Source: Macrotrachela quadricornifera
Taxonomy: Eukaryota > Rotifera > Eurotatoria > Philodinida > Philodinidae
Assembly (NCBI GenBank): GCA_022393335.1
Contig: JAJEKB010021337.1
Coordinates: 1,152,195 to 1,216,194 of the forward strand
DNA: 64,000 bases
Direction of reading: 5' to 3'
The notes under the pieces were generated by a model. The model was not told the origin of the DNA and made no database searches. It saw only the letters and a program-made list of their open reading frames with translations. The position numbers and the translations under genes are program-made. Numbering within the stretch: position 1 is the stretch's first letter; each line of letters starts with the position of its first letter. Of the stretch, positions 47,521 through 58,710 are shown piece after piece.

Positions 47521-48354
47521 ATGACGTCGAAAAAGACAGGCAATATGATTCTTAATTCTACTAATTCAATCATTAGTCGAACCGGCAACTATTATTTGGA
47601 TGGAAAAGAAACAAATGGAATTGATTTTACTTGTTTAGAAAAAGGATTATTATTATTCATTTGTGTATATGGAACGTCCGAAAGTGCTCTAGCAAAAGAA
47701 ATGCTTTTCTGGGATCATCACCTCTGTGTTGACATGATCACTACGGGGAAATGTTTAAAGACTTCGAATGAATGTCGTTTCGAACATAAAACTTCATATC
47801 GACAAACAAGTCTTTGTCCAAAATGGTATACCAATAATCGATGTACTTTTGGTGAGAAATGTGAAGATTCTCATCGATTGGAAGGAGAACCAAATGATAA
47901 TCGTTATATACGCACAGAAATCGACGCTGATGTTTTTAAACTACTTCGATTCATTTATAATTTTGCTGTACATTATAACGAATCTGCTATTCATCATAAA
48001 CAGGAACTTTACAAGGATGTTTTGATTGTTATGGTGCATTTAGTAGATGCGTTAAGTCGTAAAAATCCTGGATCGATTGAACATCTCTCTCTATTCTTAG
48101 AAAAAAATGCTATGAATCAACTGACTACAAAAGAAAATCTTCTTTCTGAACTTGACAAACCATTCAGTGTACCAGAAATATTCGTTGATCTTCATATAAA
48201 TTATAGTGCAGCTTGGTATCGACCAACAGGAAATAAACGAGATGTTAATTTCAATGCATTATCACCAGCATTTGTCACTTATTTTAATAGAATCTTTGTT
48301 GAATACTATCAAGGACGTCTTAAATCACGCGGTGCAAAACCAGCATGGTCTTAA
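47521..48354 (+). CDS. Tandem CCCH zinc-finger, MOB-domain-like protein
   Basis: 277 residues, ATG 47521, TAA at 48352. Two CCCH fingers are visible at about residues 69-120: C-x8-C-x6-C-x3-H (LCVDMITTGKC ... CRFEH) and C-x8-C-x5-C-x3-H (LCPKWYTNNRCTFGEKC ... H). Such fingers usually bind single-stranded RNA. The C-terminal half (about 125-277) has conserved-looking hydrophobics (FIYNFAVHYN, LFLEKN, FVTYFNRIFVEYYQGRLK) that I do not recognise for certain; a helical MOB-like fold is only a guess. An acceptor-like ATTTTCAG just before the ATG suggests a 5' UTR intron. No second coding exon is needed. Confidence 0.75.
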   Translation: MTSKKTGNMILNSTNSIISRTGNYYLDGKETNGIDFTCLEKGLLLFICVYGTSESALAKEMLFWDHHLCVDMITTGKCLKTSNECRFEHKTSYRQTSLCPKWYTNNRCTFGEKCEDSHRLEGEPNDNRYIRTEIDADVFKLLRFIYNFAVHYNESAIHHKQELYKDVLIVMVHLVDALSRKNPGSIEHLSLFLEKNAMNQLTTKENLLSELDKPFSVPEIFVDLHINYSAAWYRPTGNKRDVNFNALSPAFVTYFNRIFVEYYQGRLKSRGAKPAWS

Positions 48355-48686
48355 TCAATCACATTCTGTCGCGTAAAAGAATTCTATTTTTTAAATGAAC
48401 GTTGTAAATGATAAAGATAGAATATAAGAAGTGAGCGACGTGCCGTACTTGAGAGTGCAACCGATAGATTATACATAGTAAATCATTCTAGTGTTTTTGC
48501 GCAATAATATGCACGTTGTATTGACTGATTGCGATCGAACATATTTTCTTTGTTTAATTATTCACGAGATACATTACTTATTCAAATTTTTGATGACGTG
48601 CACTTCCGAACACTATGTTGGCTTTTAGAATTAAATAGATAAATGACATATGATTTACCATTCTTTTCATTGTTTGTAAAAGCAAT
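48355..48686. other. Short intergenic region
   Basis: 332 bp between two plus-strand genes. AT-rich; nothing recognisable. Confidence 0.4.
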
Positions 48687-49814
48687 ATGTGGAATATTTG
48701 GATCTACTTTTTTCTTCTTCATTTTCTGGAGATATTTTCGAGCAATGTGACATATGTTCATGTGATAAAGAATGCATCTCTGATGATGCAGAACCCGAAT
48801 TCAATAGTAATGAATGGTACGTGTAATGAATGTCTTTGTAGAATAGTATTGAATGCAACCATGGCTTCTTCGTTCAATTGTTTTCATAATAATAGCACAT
48901 GCGAAATGTTTTTCACCTCCTTCAACAACAGCTATGATCACTCAGAGTACGAACAGTGTATCGAGTGAGTCTCAACATCTGTTTGATGATTATTTATCAA
49001 AAGCTTTTGTCTTTACAAATGCATGTTAAGGGAACAGAAAATGAAATACTATATCACGCAATCTCTTGTAAGAGATTTTCTAGAGAGTAGAATACTGTTT
49101 TAATGATGTATACTCTCAATATGGTTAGAGCGAAATCTTTGAAAGATGAATATAAATTGATGATCGCCGTTAACTACATGAGAACTTTGTCTTCGTTTAG
49201 CATTGAAGGTCAATGTGGTTATAAATGGTGATGCTGAGACAGGTCCTTGTTCAATGAACAGAAGTGTCGTACATCCAACTGGATGGGACTACTTTGGAAC
49301 AATTACACAAAATTTTTATAACAATACGAATTTTCAATCTATATCTATGACAGATCAGGGACCTAGGTGAAATAAACATCAAACTATTTTTAATAAATTC
49401 TGTTCTATTTTCAGTGATAGTGGTCAATGCTACTTTGTTGGACAAGCATCAGCGTTTACAACAATGTCGCAAACAGTCAATTTAACCATGTACGTCAATT
49501 CTCAATTGATCGACCATCAAACCATTCGGTTTAATCTTTCAGCATGGATGGGCAGTTATCATAATGATGATGATAGTGTTGTCATCTTGCTGACTTTTAC
49601 CAATCAACTCAATCATTTGGTCGGTCACATTAGTACGCTTGGTCCTGTACACGCCGTCGATCGAGGAAATCAGTCATCCTTGCTCTTTCGACAGATCAAC
49701 GGATTTGTACCTGTTGGTGCTCGTTTTCTGACTTTATCAGTTACAATCACTCGTTCTACAGGAAACGATAACGATGACTCTGTCGATAATATGGCTGTCG
49801 TATTGTACCAATAA
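48687..49814 (+). CDS. Secreted cysteine-containing glycoprotein, three exons
   Basis: Model: exon 1 48687-48957, intron 243 bp, exon 2 49201-49366, intron 48 bp (49367-49414), exon 3 49415-49814; 278 residues. The N terminus is a signal peptide (MWNIWIYFFLLHFLEIFSS). Exon 1 has a CNECLC...FNCF...CEMFF cysteine pattern and many N-x-S/T sites. Exons 2-3 encode a beta-rich domain (INGDAETGPC start, GWDYFGTITQ, CYFVGQASAF, VTITRSTGNDND near the end) that resembles extracellular domains common in bdelloid proteins. Exon 2 to 3 splicing (CCTAG|GTGAAA to TTTTCAG) is firm. The exon 1 donor is less certain: GTATCG at 48958 keeps phase, while the stronger GTGAGT at 48965 does not. Function unknown. 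Confidence 0.65.
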
Positions 49815-51102
49815 ATATTAAGCTGTTAGAATTAAATTGTCGCTCTTGGTCGAAACAAGCACTCAATCGTTTTAATGAAAGGGCTATTGATAAACTCCTC
49901 CAAAAAGAAACGGATCTTGAGAATGAGAAAATAACGATGATAATCCGTGAAATTCTAATTCTAATTTTCTGTCTGCAAGAGGAAAAGAGAGAGTACACTC
50001 AGTGATGAATGTATATCAAATGTATAATAAAAGCAAATGAATATAAAGCGGACTGCACACATATATAAGAAAGAGAAACAGTAGCAAGGACACTCGTCGT
50101 CGCTAACAGGTTTAGTGACGACAAAAAGAAATATTTATTTTTTTCTTGTCCTTACTTTTTCATGCCAATGTTTCGAAAACGACGCAGTTCTGTTCTCTGA
50201 ATTCTAACAGAATTTTCATTGATAAACAAAACCTAATGATTAAAAATAAATATACGATAAATGGACTAGTTTATTATAAAAGTAATTATTAACAAGTATT
50301 TTAAAATATACAATAATTAGTATGAAACTTCACATTACTTGATCGATTAACAATACTTTTTGTTTCGTTCTCGTATGTTTTTGTGGGTGATATACTTAGA
50401 TTCTTTTTTGTTTGGATTCGTGTTTGGTTATGGAACAAAGATCCCTTTCTTCATAATGTGTCGATTGAATTCTTTCTCGTCTTGCAGCAAGATAGGAAAT
50501 AATCTTTTCTAACAGTTCACTACTTGTCAATATTAGTTTTCTAACGTCATAATATTTTATTTGTTTTTGAGATTGTTCATATTTTTATTCGACGTAGAGA
50601 ACTGAAACTTTCAATAATATGAGATCTTGATTATCAAAACAAAACCAAATAGTGCAATACATAATCTACTATGTAAGGATAGGTGAAGCTGCCATTACTA
50701 CTTTCTTTCTATAGTAGATAACTGGAATTCAGCAAATGACTTAACTTCGGATATTTGTATATGGAGATAAGGAACTGTTTTATCTTGTTAAAATAGAAAT
50801 CTGAAGATGACTAGAAAAGATGGAGGTGAGTACAAGTTATCACGACGCTTTTCGTTTCAGCTACAAGACCTTCATTTTGACTCTTCAGCGTGGACTCAAC
50901 ACAGGAATACTTCATTCACCAAAAACATAATCATTTTCATGAAGGCTAATGCAGTTCATGTCCACCGCATGGATTGCCTTATCTTACTGGTGAGTGAAAT
51001 TCCATTTGTATTATTCAGTAAAACAGAGTTTCTCTGCACACGTGCGTCTTTATAGTATATTTTCTATCCAACCATTTTATTATGCTTTATCATTAAAACA
51101 AA
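49815..51102. other. Intergenic between convergent genes
   Basis: This lies between the 3' ends of the secreted glycoprotein (+) and the ART-TPR gene (-). A short open frame at 50807-51055 has no features. AT-rich otherwise. Confidence 0.4.
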
Positions 51103-51897
51103 CTACGATTTGATTTTTTCATTTATTCTATCAAGATTGTTTCGCCATTTTTGTAAATTGGGATGATTCGATTGAAATGAAAGTTGTCCAATGTCGACAG
51201 CACGTTGATAAAACGAAAATGCTTTCGAATAGTCTCTCATGTTCTCATACACCCCACCGATGCTATTGAAGGTAGAAGCGCTTTCGAGTGATCACTCACA
51301 TTGGAATACACATTACCGATGTTGTTGTGAGAAGCAGCCAAGTCAAGATGACTCGCAGGAAGTGAATGTTGTTGTATTGTCAAAGATTTTTCGTAAAACG
51401 AAAGAGCTTTCCAGTTATCACTCATGATGTAATACACATTACCTATGTCATTGTAGGAAGCAGCTAAATTAAGATAATTCGGAGAAAGTGATTGTTGTCG
51501 AATTGCCAGAGATTTTTCGTGAGACAAAAGTGCTTTCGAATAATCACCCATTCTAAAATACGCAATACCGATGCTGTAATAGGAATCGGCCAAGGCAGGA
51601 TGATTAGAAGGAAGTGATTGCTGCTGAATTACCAGGGACTTTTCGTAAGACTGAAGTGCTCTAGAATAATCACCTGTGAGGCAATACACATTACTAATGT
51701 TGATGTAAGATTTAGCTAAATCAGGATGATTGGCAGGAAGTGATTTTTGTCGAAAATCCAAAGATTTTTCGTATGACGAAAGTGCTTCCGAGTAATCACC
51801 CATTCTGAGATACACAGTACCAATGTTGTTGAAGGAAGCAGCCAAATAATGATGATTTGGAGTAGTTGAGTTTTCTTCAATTTCGACTGTTTTTTTT
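51103..51897 (-). pseudogene. TPR tail of the ART-TPR gene, out of frame
   Basis: About five TPR units of the kinesin-light-chain type follow the ART frame after a shift. The pattern A-x-S-Y-x-x-I-G-x-V-Y-x-x-x-G-D-Y-S-x-A-L-x-S-Y-E-K-S-L is repeated every 42 residues (about 51290-51860). Near 51283 the frame breaks again: KALL is followed directly, in another frame, by TFNSIGGVYENMRDYSKA and the normal tail ending at TAG 51103. About one linker of some 28 residues is missing, consistent with a deletion between repeats. The TPRs would bind partner proteins in the intact gene. Confidence 0.65.
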
Positions 51898-53364
51898 ATA
51901 AAAGTTGATTGCTTCTTCATATTTTCCCTGTCTTTCTTTGGACAATCCAAATTGATTGTAAATCGGTGATTTGTCCCATTCATCTGTTGTCTCTTCAAGC
52001 ATAACTTCAAAAATTTGGCGAGCCTTTTCGAAGTGAGCTGTTTTATAGAGCACTATACCCAATCGGTACCATCCTGTTGAGTATGGACTACTCTCTTCTC
52101 GTATACGATCCGTAAGGACACGAAGATCTTTGTCATCGTCACTAGTGAGTGTCAAGTTCACCTGAAAGAGACAATCATTTTCACCTATAGATTGGATATC
52201 ACAGATTCGAAAAACAGTGTGCATTGAGAAGAGAACTTCATCTTCCTCGTGGAAATGGCTAGCAGCACAAATAGAAGCAAAGGGTGTTGTTGATTGAGAA
52301 GAATCAACAATCATAACAAATAGAATGCCCACCAAATTGGGATTGTTCTGATTACTTTCGGCGAACAAAAGAGAGACTTCTCGATTTTTGCTGGTTGATA
52401 AAAAGTTATTAAATGAGATGAGCCCACCTTTCGTTTTTGTCATTTTTTCAAAATCAATCTTTGACAAGCCTTGGCCACGATAGAGAGTGAAAGTTGGGCT
52501 GGCGCAATGTTCATCAAACTGATCGGCGTGCAGCTGTTCAATGTGACGATGCAGATCACCAATAAAAAAACCCATCTTGATGATAACATTCACGTCCATG
52601 TTTCGAAGTGCACAATTGAGCATGGGATATAAGAACGAAGCATATGTGTACCACCAAATGGGTGTTTCATCACGGTAGGTTCGTTCGAATTTGGTGATGG
52701 CATTTAGTTGGTGATTATCGTCGGTGAATATATCACGACAATAGTTGAGAAATTGTTTGATGTGCCCTTGATCGAATTTGATTGCCAATAAGATTTCTTT
52801 TAAGATTTGTGTGTACATGAACAAAGAATCCAGCTGGTCTAAACTTTGTTTTGAGACATCATGCCCAATTGTATCTACAAAAGCAATGGAGATGGCATTT
52901 TGCTCATCTTGTTGTACCATTCGCTTGACAGTATGACATATGGACAAGATTTCTGTGAAGACGCCCTTCACTTTGGGCCATTGTTTGACCCATTCCTTAT
53001 GCTCTGTTTTGTTTCTGTTATCGATCCAAATGGTATGAAGTTGAGGTATATCATGTATTAATGGTACGATAGTTCGACATAATGCATCTGAGATGATAAT
53101 AAAAACGTTATCGCAGTCAATATCCGTCAGGAAATCGACGCATTGATCACGATCAGTGAACGTGTCAATAGTATTCACAACATAACGTAATTGATTAATC
53201 TGATATTGATAACTTTCATTTTTCTCGTCGATGTTATTATCCAACCAGATGAGAGGGATATCTTGCATCATTTGTTCGTTGATTCGTTGAGATGCAATTA
53301 TATTTTTTGACGAATTAGTTGAAGCTGTTGATTTCGTTTTGTCCATGGTTTGTTTTGTGTACAT
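51892..53364 (-). CDS. ART-TPR protein (ADP-ribosyltransferase domain part)
   Basis: ATG at 53364, just after TTAATTCAG, an acceptor-like sequence. Residues about 280-390 carry the ART motifs: Arg (about 294) in LYRGQG, the STS block FLSTSKNREVS (about 318), and E-x-E in HEEDEVLF (about 373-375). The N-terminal 200 residues are a family-specific region with strands such as VFIIISDALC. TPRs begin at GWYRLGIVLYKTAHFEKARQ. The frame shifts in an A8 run at about 51890-51897: with seven A it would continue as YKKTVEIEEN into the TPR array, with eight it ends after KKNSRN. A homopolymer sequencing error or real decay are both possible. The ART-TPR fusion is a typical bdelloid arrangement. It would modify arginines on TPR-selected targets; this is inferred. 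Confidence 0.75.
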
Positions 53365-53879
53365 TGCCAACCTGAATTAATCGAGAAAAATGTTGAAGAG
53401 AACACGATCAAACTCACTTATTCAGTCGGCATCAATTTTATTTTGGCAATTTTCTCTCTTGTTATTTTGTTTTTTTTTATTGTAAAACAATGCCATTTTC
53501 TAACGAAGAATGAAAATATATGATGAATTGTTGATGCAATTGAAAATAGACACAAGAGTCTTTAAAAAATAATCATTTTCTTCTTTTTAGTAGGAGAAAC
53601 AAGGCTTACGTTGGAAAGTCGGAACCATTTACTTAGGGTGTACCAAACGCTCGTGGCCTGCAGTGGCGGATCCAGGACATTTTGAAGGAGGGGGCGGATA
53701 TAATCAAGTTATGGACTTTATACATGATGATTTTTTTAACATTTTTTATTATCATCTGTTCACATTTGTATGATTCATAAAATGCTATGATTTATGGCAA
53801 CAAGAAAGAACTTAGAAATAAGAACAACAAAGAAATAAATTATCTAAGAACAATTTAGAAACAACAACAATTGAATAAA

Positions 53880-56705
53880 TTATACAACAAAGTCCAGCTT
53901 TCTATTCTTTCGCTTTGAGAACTTGTCGATGACTTCTTCAATATCAATATTAATCGTTGGATGCACATACATCATTGCAAGTCCATTTAAACGATTTTCA
54001 CTCATAGTATTTCGAAGATATGTTTTTACCAGTTTTAATGTTGAAAAGCTTCGCTCACCTGTGGCAGTTGTCACTGGCAACGTGGCATAAATTTGTAAAA
54101 GAACTTTGATATTCGGAAAAAAGGTACCATTGCATCGAACATAAGCATCAATAGCATTGTCCGGGCGATTTTCTGGTGCCTCATTGATCCATTTTCGTTT
54201 GTATAATTGAAATTCTTCTTTAATTAAATTTGGTGATGGTAAATAAGCTTCGTAAAAAGTAATAGAGTCTTTCAAATCATCGAAAGACTTATGTTCAATC
54301 ATTGATGGAACAAGGATCGATACATTATAAGCGATCCATTGATGAGCAGTAAATCGATTGGTTAAAGATACAATGAAATGATCCATAATAGGAATAAATA
54401 AGTTGACCCGGTAATATTCCTCTGGTGTTTGTGCTGGTGCATTTGGCCGATACATTTGTCGACCAACTCCTCGCCTTATCGTCAATTGTGTACCTAAAAG
54501 AAAATTGAAATCACAACGCTGAAGTTAAGCTTCCATTTCTGAGGTCTTGATAGATCTGGTCAATTTAATGGAGAACTTGGTGAATTCAATTCAGAATTAA
54601 ATTGAATTGATCGTTTGTTGAATTGCATTGGCAATCACTATTTCTTTGTATAGGATTAAACCAATTATATATACTGTTTTATTCCTCGAACGTTTGATGG
54701 TTTCATGAGAACAATTCTCCTACCTGATAATTCACACAATTGTTTGACTTCAGTAAGTATTTCGCCATATTCTTCATCCAATTTTTCGCTTCTCATTTGT
54801 TTGAACATGAATAAGACGTCATCTACTAAACGCTTGCAATCCATAATGTCATTGTCTGGTGCTTGTAATCCAGCAGCGATAGGTAAAGTCATAGATAAAC
54901 ATTTTTTTAATATGCATAATGAAATAATAAAACAAGAACTTTGAATATTTTTTAAAAAATTAAATGCTAATGTTTGATTTTTACCTGTTTCTTCGTCGAT
55001 AGTTTTTTCAAAACAAGTCATAATGAACGGATACAATTCTCGAAATGTAATCACAGCATCATGTCTTTCCACCCATCTTGTATCACAAACATTTGCTAAT
55101 TTTTTTTTATTTAAATTGTTTATTATCTGTTTGAGATGTAATGTTCGTTTTGATGATGAATTGAAATAATTGTAGATTTCCTTGATAGAACCAATGCAAT
55201 TTTGAATAATAATAATAAAACACGAGTCTGATATTGCCAAGTTAAGACTATGTGATGCACACTGAAGATAAAGTGCTGCTGGAAATAATTTTTGAATATA
55301 TGCATGGCATCCTAAAAAATAAAACAAGAAGATATCAGAGTTAGACGTAAGGTTAAAAAACAGTAAATTAAAATAAATTATCAGAGGAAAGCTTACCATT
55401 AAATTTTCCAGACATTGCTGAACATCCATCATACGCCTGGCCTACCATAAAATTTGGATTAAGACCAAGAATTTTTATTTCTTCAAGAATTAACCGAGCT
55501 AAACCTTCACCAGTTCGATCTTCAGCTGGTAAAAAACTAATAAATTTTTCGTGAATTTTATTTTCAAATACGTAACGAAGACAAAATGTAAATTGTTCGA
55601 CAGTATTAACATCAGTAGTTTCATCGCCGATTACGGTGAAGAATGTGGCATGCTTTACTTCAGCAAGTATTTGTTCTCGAATTAAGTCACCACAAATTTC
55701 GATGAATTCGTTTTGTGTTGTCTTCGAGATGTATGTGGCGGTTTTGCTAGCTGTTGATAGATGGTTTGCTAACGTTGAATCACCAGCATCAATTCGATAG
55801 CGAAGTAATGAACGAAAATTACCTAGAATTAATATTCATATTAAAAACATTAGAATGTTCACTTTACCTTCACCACTAACAATAGAATCGACGTTTAAAT
55901 TACCGTCATCTCTGTGTCCTCGTAATGGAATATTGTTTTGACCACAGAGTATAATTGTTTTAATAATAGGTATTAAACGTTTTCGATTTTCAATTTTTTC
56001 TTGCTTCTGTTTGTTTACTAATAAATCATCGACGCTGTCACATTTGTTTTCATATACAGAAATAAACCTTTCAGCATCCACGATGCTATCATTGTGATAA
56101 TTTTTTAACTTGTGTCTAGTTATTTGTCCATCGGCGCCTAATAACTTACCATATTGTTGACATGGAGAAAGAACAAAAGAACCAAAGTGACTATTACCAG
56201 CTGCTTTGGCAAATAAAACACAAGGTACACAAAAAAGGCCATTCTTCGAGGGTGAGTAAACGAGCCATGGTTTGTTGTCATTTAAATGATTTGGACGTAA
56301 AAATCGATTTTCGATAGTATTGTTTGTCTTGCGTTGAACACACGGCCACTTGAATTTTTCATTAGGAGCAAAATGCTGTGTCAATAATAAGTACCGTAAT
56401 TCATCCGATAAGTTTAATCGATTATGTATATAATTTCCAATATCATTTTTCAGTTCCATCGAATCTAAACTTGATGGGGCTTTTGATAATGTTGCTTCTG
56501 ATTGTTTATTTGGAGATAAATGATTGTTAACCGAAGAAACAAGAATCGAATCAGAAGTATAAGCTGAAATATTTGTTGGTACTTCACTTGTATTAATATG
56601 ACTGTTTATGTTTGCATTCGAAACTATTACTGTTGCTTTTTCGCCTGCATGATTAGTGAGAGTGAAGCCGAATGAAGAGAGATCTTTAAATTTTTTCATT
56701 GACAT
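53880..56705 (-). CDS. hAT transposase (ZMYM/DUF4371-like), four exons
   Basis: Exons: 56705-55868, 55822-55397, 55311-54724, 54493-53880; introns 45, 85 and 230 bp, all GT-AG and all in phase 1. The total is 2466 nt, 821 residues. The start is ATG 56705. Domains: a zinc-binding TTF-like part (WPCVQRK ... LFCVPCVLF; about 105-190), then the RNase H-like core with VIGDETTD (first catalytic Asp), AYDGCSAMSG (second Asp) and CASHSLNLA, a long insertion, then the hAT dimerisation end ATGERSFSTLKLVKTYLRNT with the catalytic Glu. The gene resembles the group called 52-kDa repressor/ZMYM1-like in animals. It cuts and pastes its own element. No defect found. Confidence 0.88.
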
Positions 56706-56769
56706 CACTTCATTAGATTTAAAACAATGAATTATAACTTTTCACATATATTTAATAATCATTAAAACA

Positions 56770-56925
56770 ATGAGCTCAAATGGACCAATAACATAATCGT
56801 TGATTGTTTCAATGTGAGACAACGAACTCAAATGAGCTAAAGACATAACCGTCGATTGTTTCAATGTGAGAGAAAATGAATTCAAATGAGCTAAAGACAT
56901 AACCGTCGATTATCATTGTTATTCT
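56770..56925. repeat. ~53-bp tandem repeat in the hAT 5' region
   Basis: Three copies share TCAAATGAGCTAAAGACATA, then ACCGTCGATTGTTTCAATGT (the first copy diverged). They sit between the transposase ATG and the element end, where hAT elements often have transposase-binding subterminal motifs. Confidence 0.6.
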
Positions 56926-58107
56926 ACAAATGCTTATCATCTGTATGGCATCAATAGACGTCTCATTATAAAAGAAAAAGATTTTTGATAAGAGAAATAA
57001 ACGCCTTAACACTAAGTATATATAAGTTATTGTATTTCTTTTGAATCTAATTTCAGAATACAAACACTGCAAATTCAAATATGCTATGAAATGCACTGTT
57101 GTCTCTGTAACGCGCAAAAAAATGAAAAATAATTAGGACGTAACATAAATTTCCAAGGAGGGGGCGGGCGCCCCGACCGCACCACTGTAGATCCGCCCCT
57201 GGTGGCCTGGTGTTACTTAGCCATATAGTAAATTCTAAGAAACTTTCTTTCTATATAGTGTGATAGAGGAAAGGATGCTCAATTTTTTTATACTATTTGA
57301 TCATACTTCAACTAATTGAATAATCATAAAATTTCGATAAGATCTGTTTTATTCGCATACGTCACGACAACATTAGCGCTCATTTAAAAAAAGGCAGACG
57401 GGTATCTTTTTTAAATAACTTTTGATAGAAACAAGATAGAGAACTGCAATTTTCATCGTTGGAAAGAGGAGATGAAGATGCATCGAATCATATATAATAG
57501 AGGCTTTTTATCTGTTTTTTTTGTGACGTTTTCAATTGACCTTGTTAAGAACACACCTACCTGCTAAGTTGTTTACAGTGAACTTTTAATTATCAAGTAT
57601 AGATTCAAGCCACAAATCAAAAAACCACAAACTGCGGAAGACTAATATCAATAATATGTATTATAGTCCAGCCTCTAATATGATTTTCTAGCAGTTTTTA
57701 TGAAAAAAGCTCACTTTTGTACTTTTTCTTTTTTTCATGAAAAAAGCATTCTCCCGTCAATTAGAAAATTAAATAAAAATACTTCAGAAATCAACGTTAG
57801 TAACACCTATAGCGTATGATTCGATGCAACTTTATCTCCTCTTTCTGACGGCGAAAATCGCAGTCCCCTACATTGTTTCTATCAAAAGTTATTCGAAAAA
57901 TACTAACTAGCATCATGTTGCAGCGACGTATGCGAATAAAACAGATCTTATCGAAATTTTATGATTATTCAATTAGTTGAGGTATGATCAAATAGTATAA
58001 AAAAATTGAGCATCCTTTCCTCTATCACACTATATAGAAAGAAAGTTTCTTAGAATTTACTATATGGCTAAATAACACCAGGCCACGAGCTTTTGGTACA
58101 CCCTAAG

Positions 58108-58710
58108 TATTTAGTTGTAACATCTGCTTTTTGAACTTGTCGATAGATGTTTTCTGTCATCATCTATTCTCATAATTGTATTGCAAACAATTGTCTCCTC
58201 TCACAATTGTCTTCCACACAATTGTCTGCACACAATTATCTTACACACAATGTTCTTACATATAATAGACGTAGACCCCAATAAAATTATCATAAATGGT
58301 AAGAATCAACATTTATTATCAATAGATGCTCAAACTATTACAAAGTCGTACTAATTTATTTACTCAGATAGAAATCATGAATGAAATAGTTCGATTACAA
58401 TAGCATAATAGTAAACAATGTATATATCACACCAACGATCCGTTGCCCACCAACGATATCATAATTGAACACTATGCAGTTAGATATTTTTCTACGACAA
58501 TTTACAATATTTTTTAGAGCATGTCCGCTACAGTGAATACCTTAGGCAAAGAGATTGGCACATGATCGTAACTTAGAAGGACCGCTACTTCATCTCACGC
58601 AGCGCGTACATCGATTTGGCTCAAGTCTATGATTGCAATCCCATCCTGTTCACATATCTCACTAGTCACATGCACGTTTCGAAATCAACAAAATAAACAG
58701 TGGTGTGCAT
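58108..58710. other. Intergenic stretch
   Basis: It contains CACACAATTGTCT-type simple repeats near 58185-58260. No gene seen. It is downstream of the LRR gene stop. Confidence 0.4.

Larger units (their letters stand above)
53661..57201 (-). mobile_element. hAT transposon, apparently complete
   Basis: The 3541-bp element is flanked by a perfect 8-bp duplication GTGGCCTG (53653-53660 and 57202-57209). The terminal repeats are CAGTGGCGGATCCAGG and, inverted, CAGGGGCGGATCTACAG, with matching GGAGGGGGCGG blocks inside both ends. It encodes a four-exon transposase with no stop or frameshift. Three copies of a unit of about 53 bp lie upstream of the gene (56770-56925). The perfect target duplication and intact gene suggest a young insertion. 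Confidence 0.9.
53632..58107. mobile_element. 935-bp palindromic element split by a hAT transposon
   Basis: The ends are CTTAGGGTGTACCAAA and inverted CTTAGGGTGTACCAAA, each flanked by TA (53630-53631, 58108-58109). Its left arm is interrupted at GTGGCCTG by the 3.5-kb hAT element (53661-57201). With that and one target copy removed, the arms (GCTCGTGGCCTGGTGTTA, TTTACTATATGGCTAA and so on) are nearly perfect inverted copies of about 350-400 bp around a centre near 57600. The TA site suggests a Tc1/mariner-type mobiliser. Confidence 0.8.

Noticed and set aside
50807..51055. 82-codon plus-strand frame
   Set aside because: No signal peptide, domain or splice context; convergent 3' region of two other genes.
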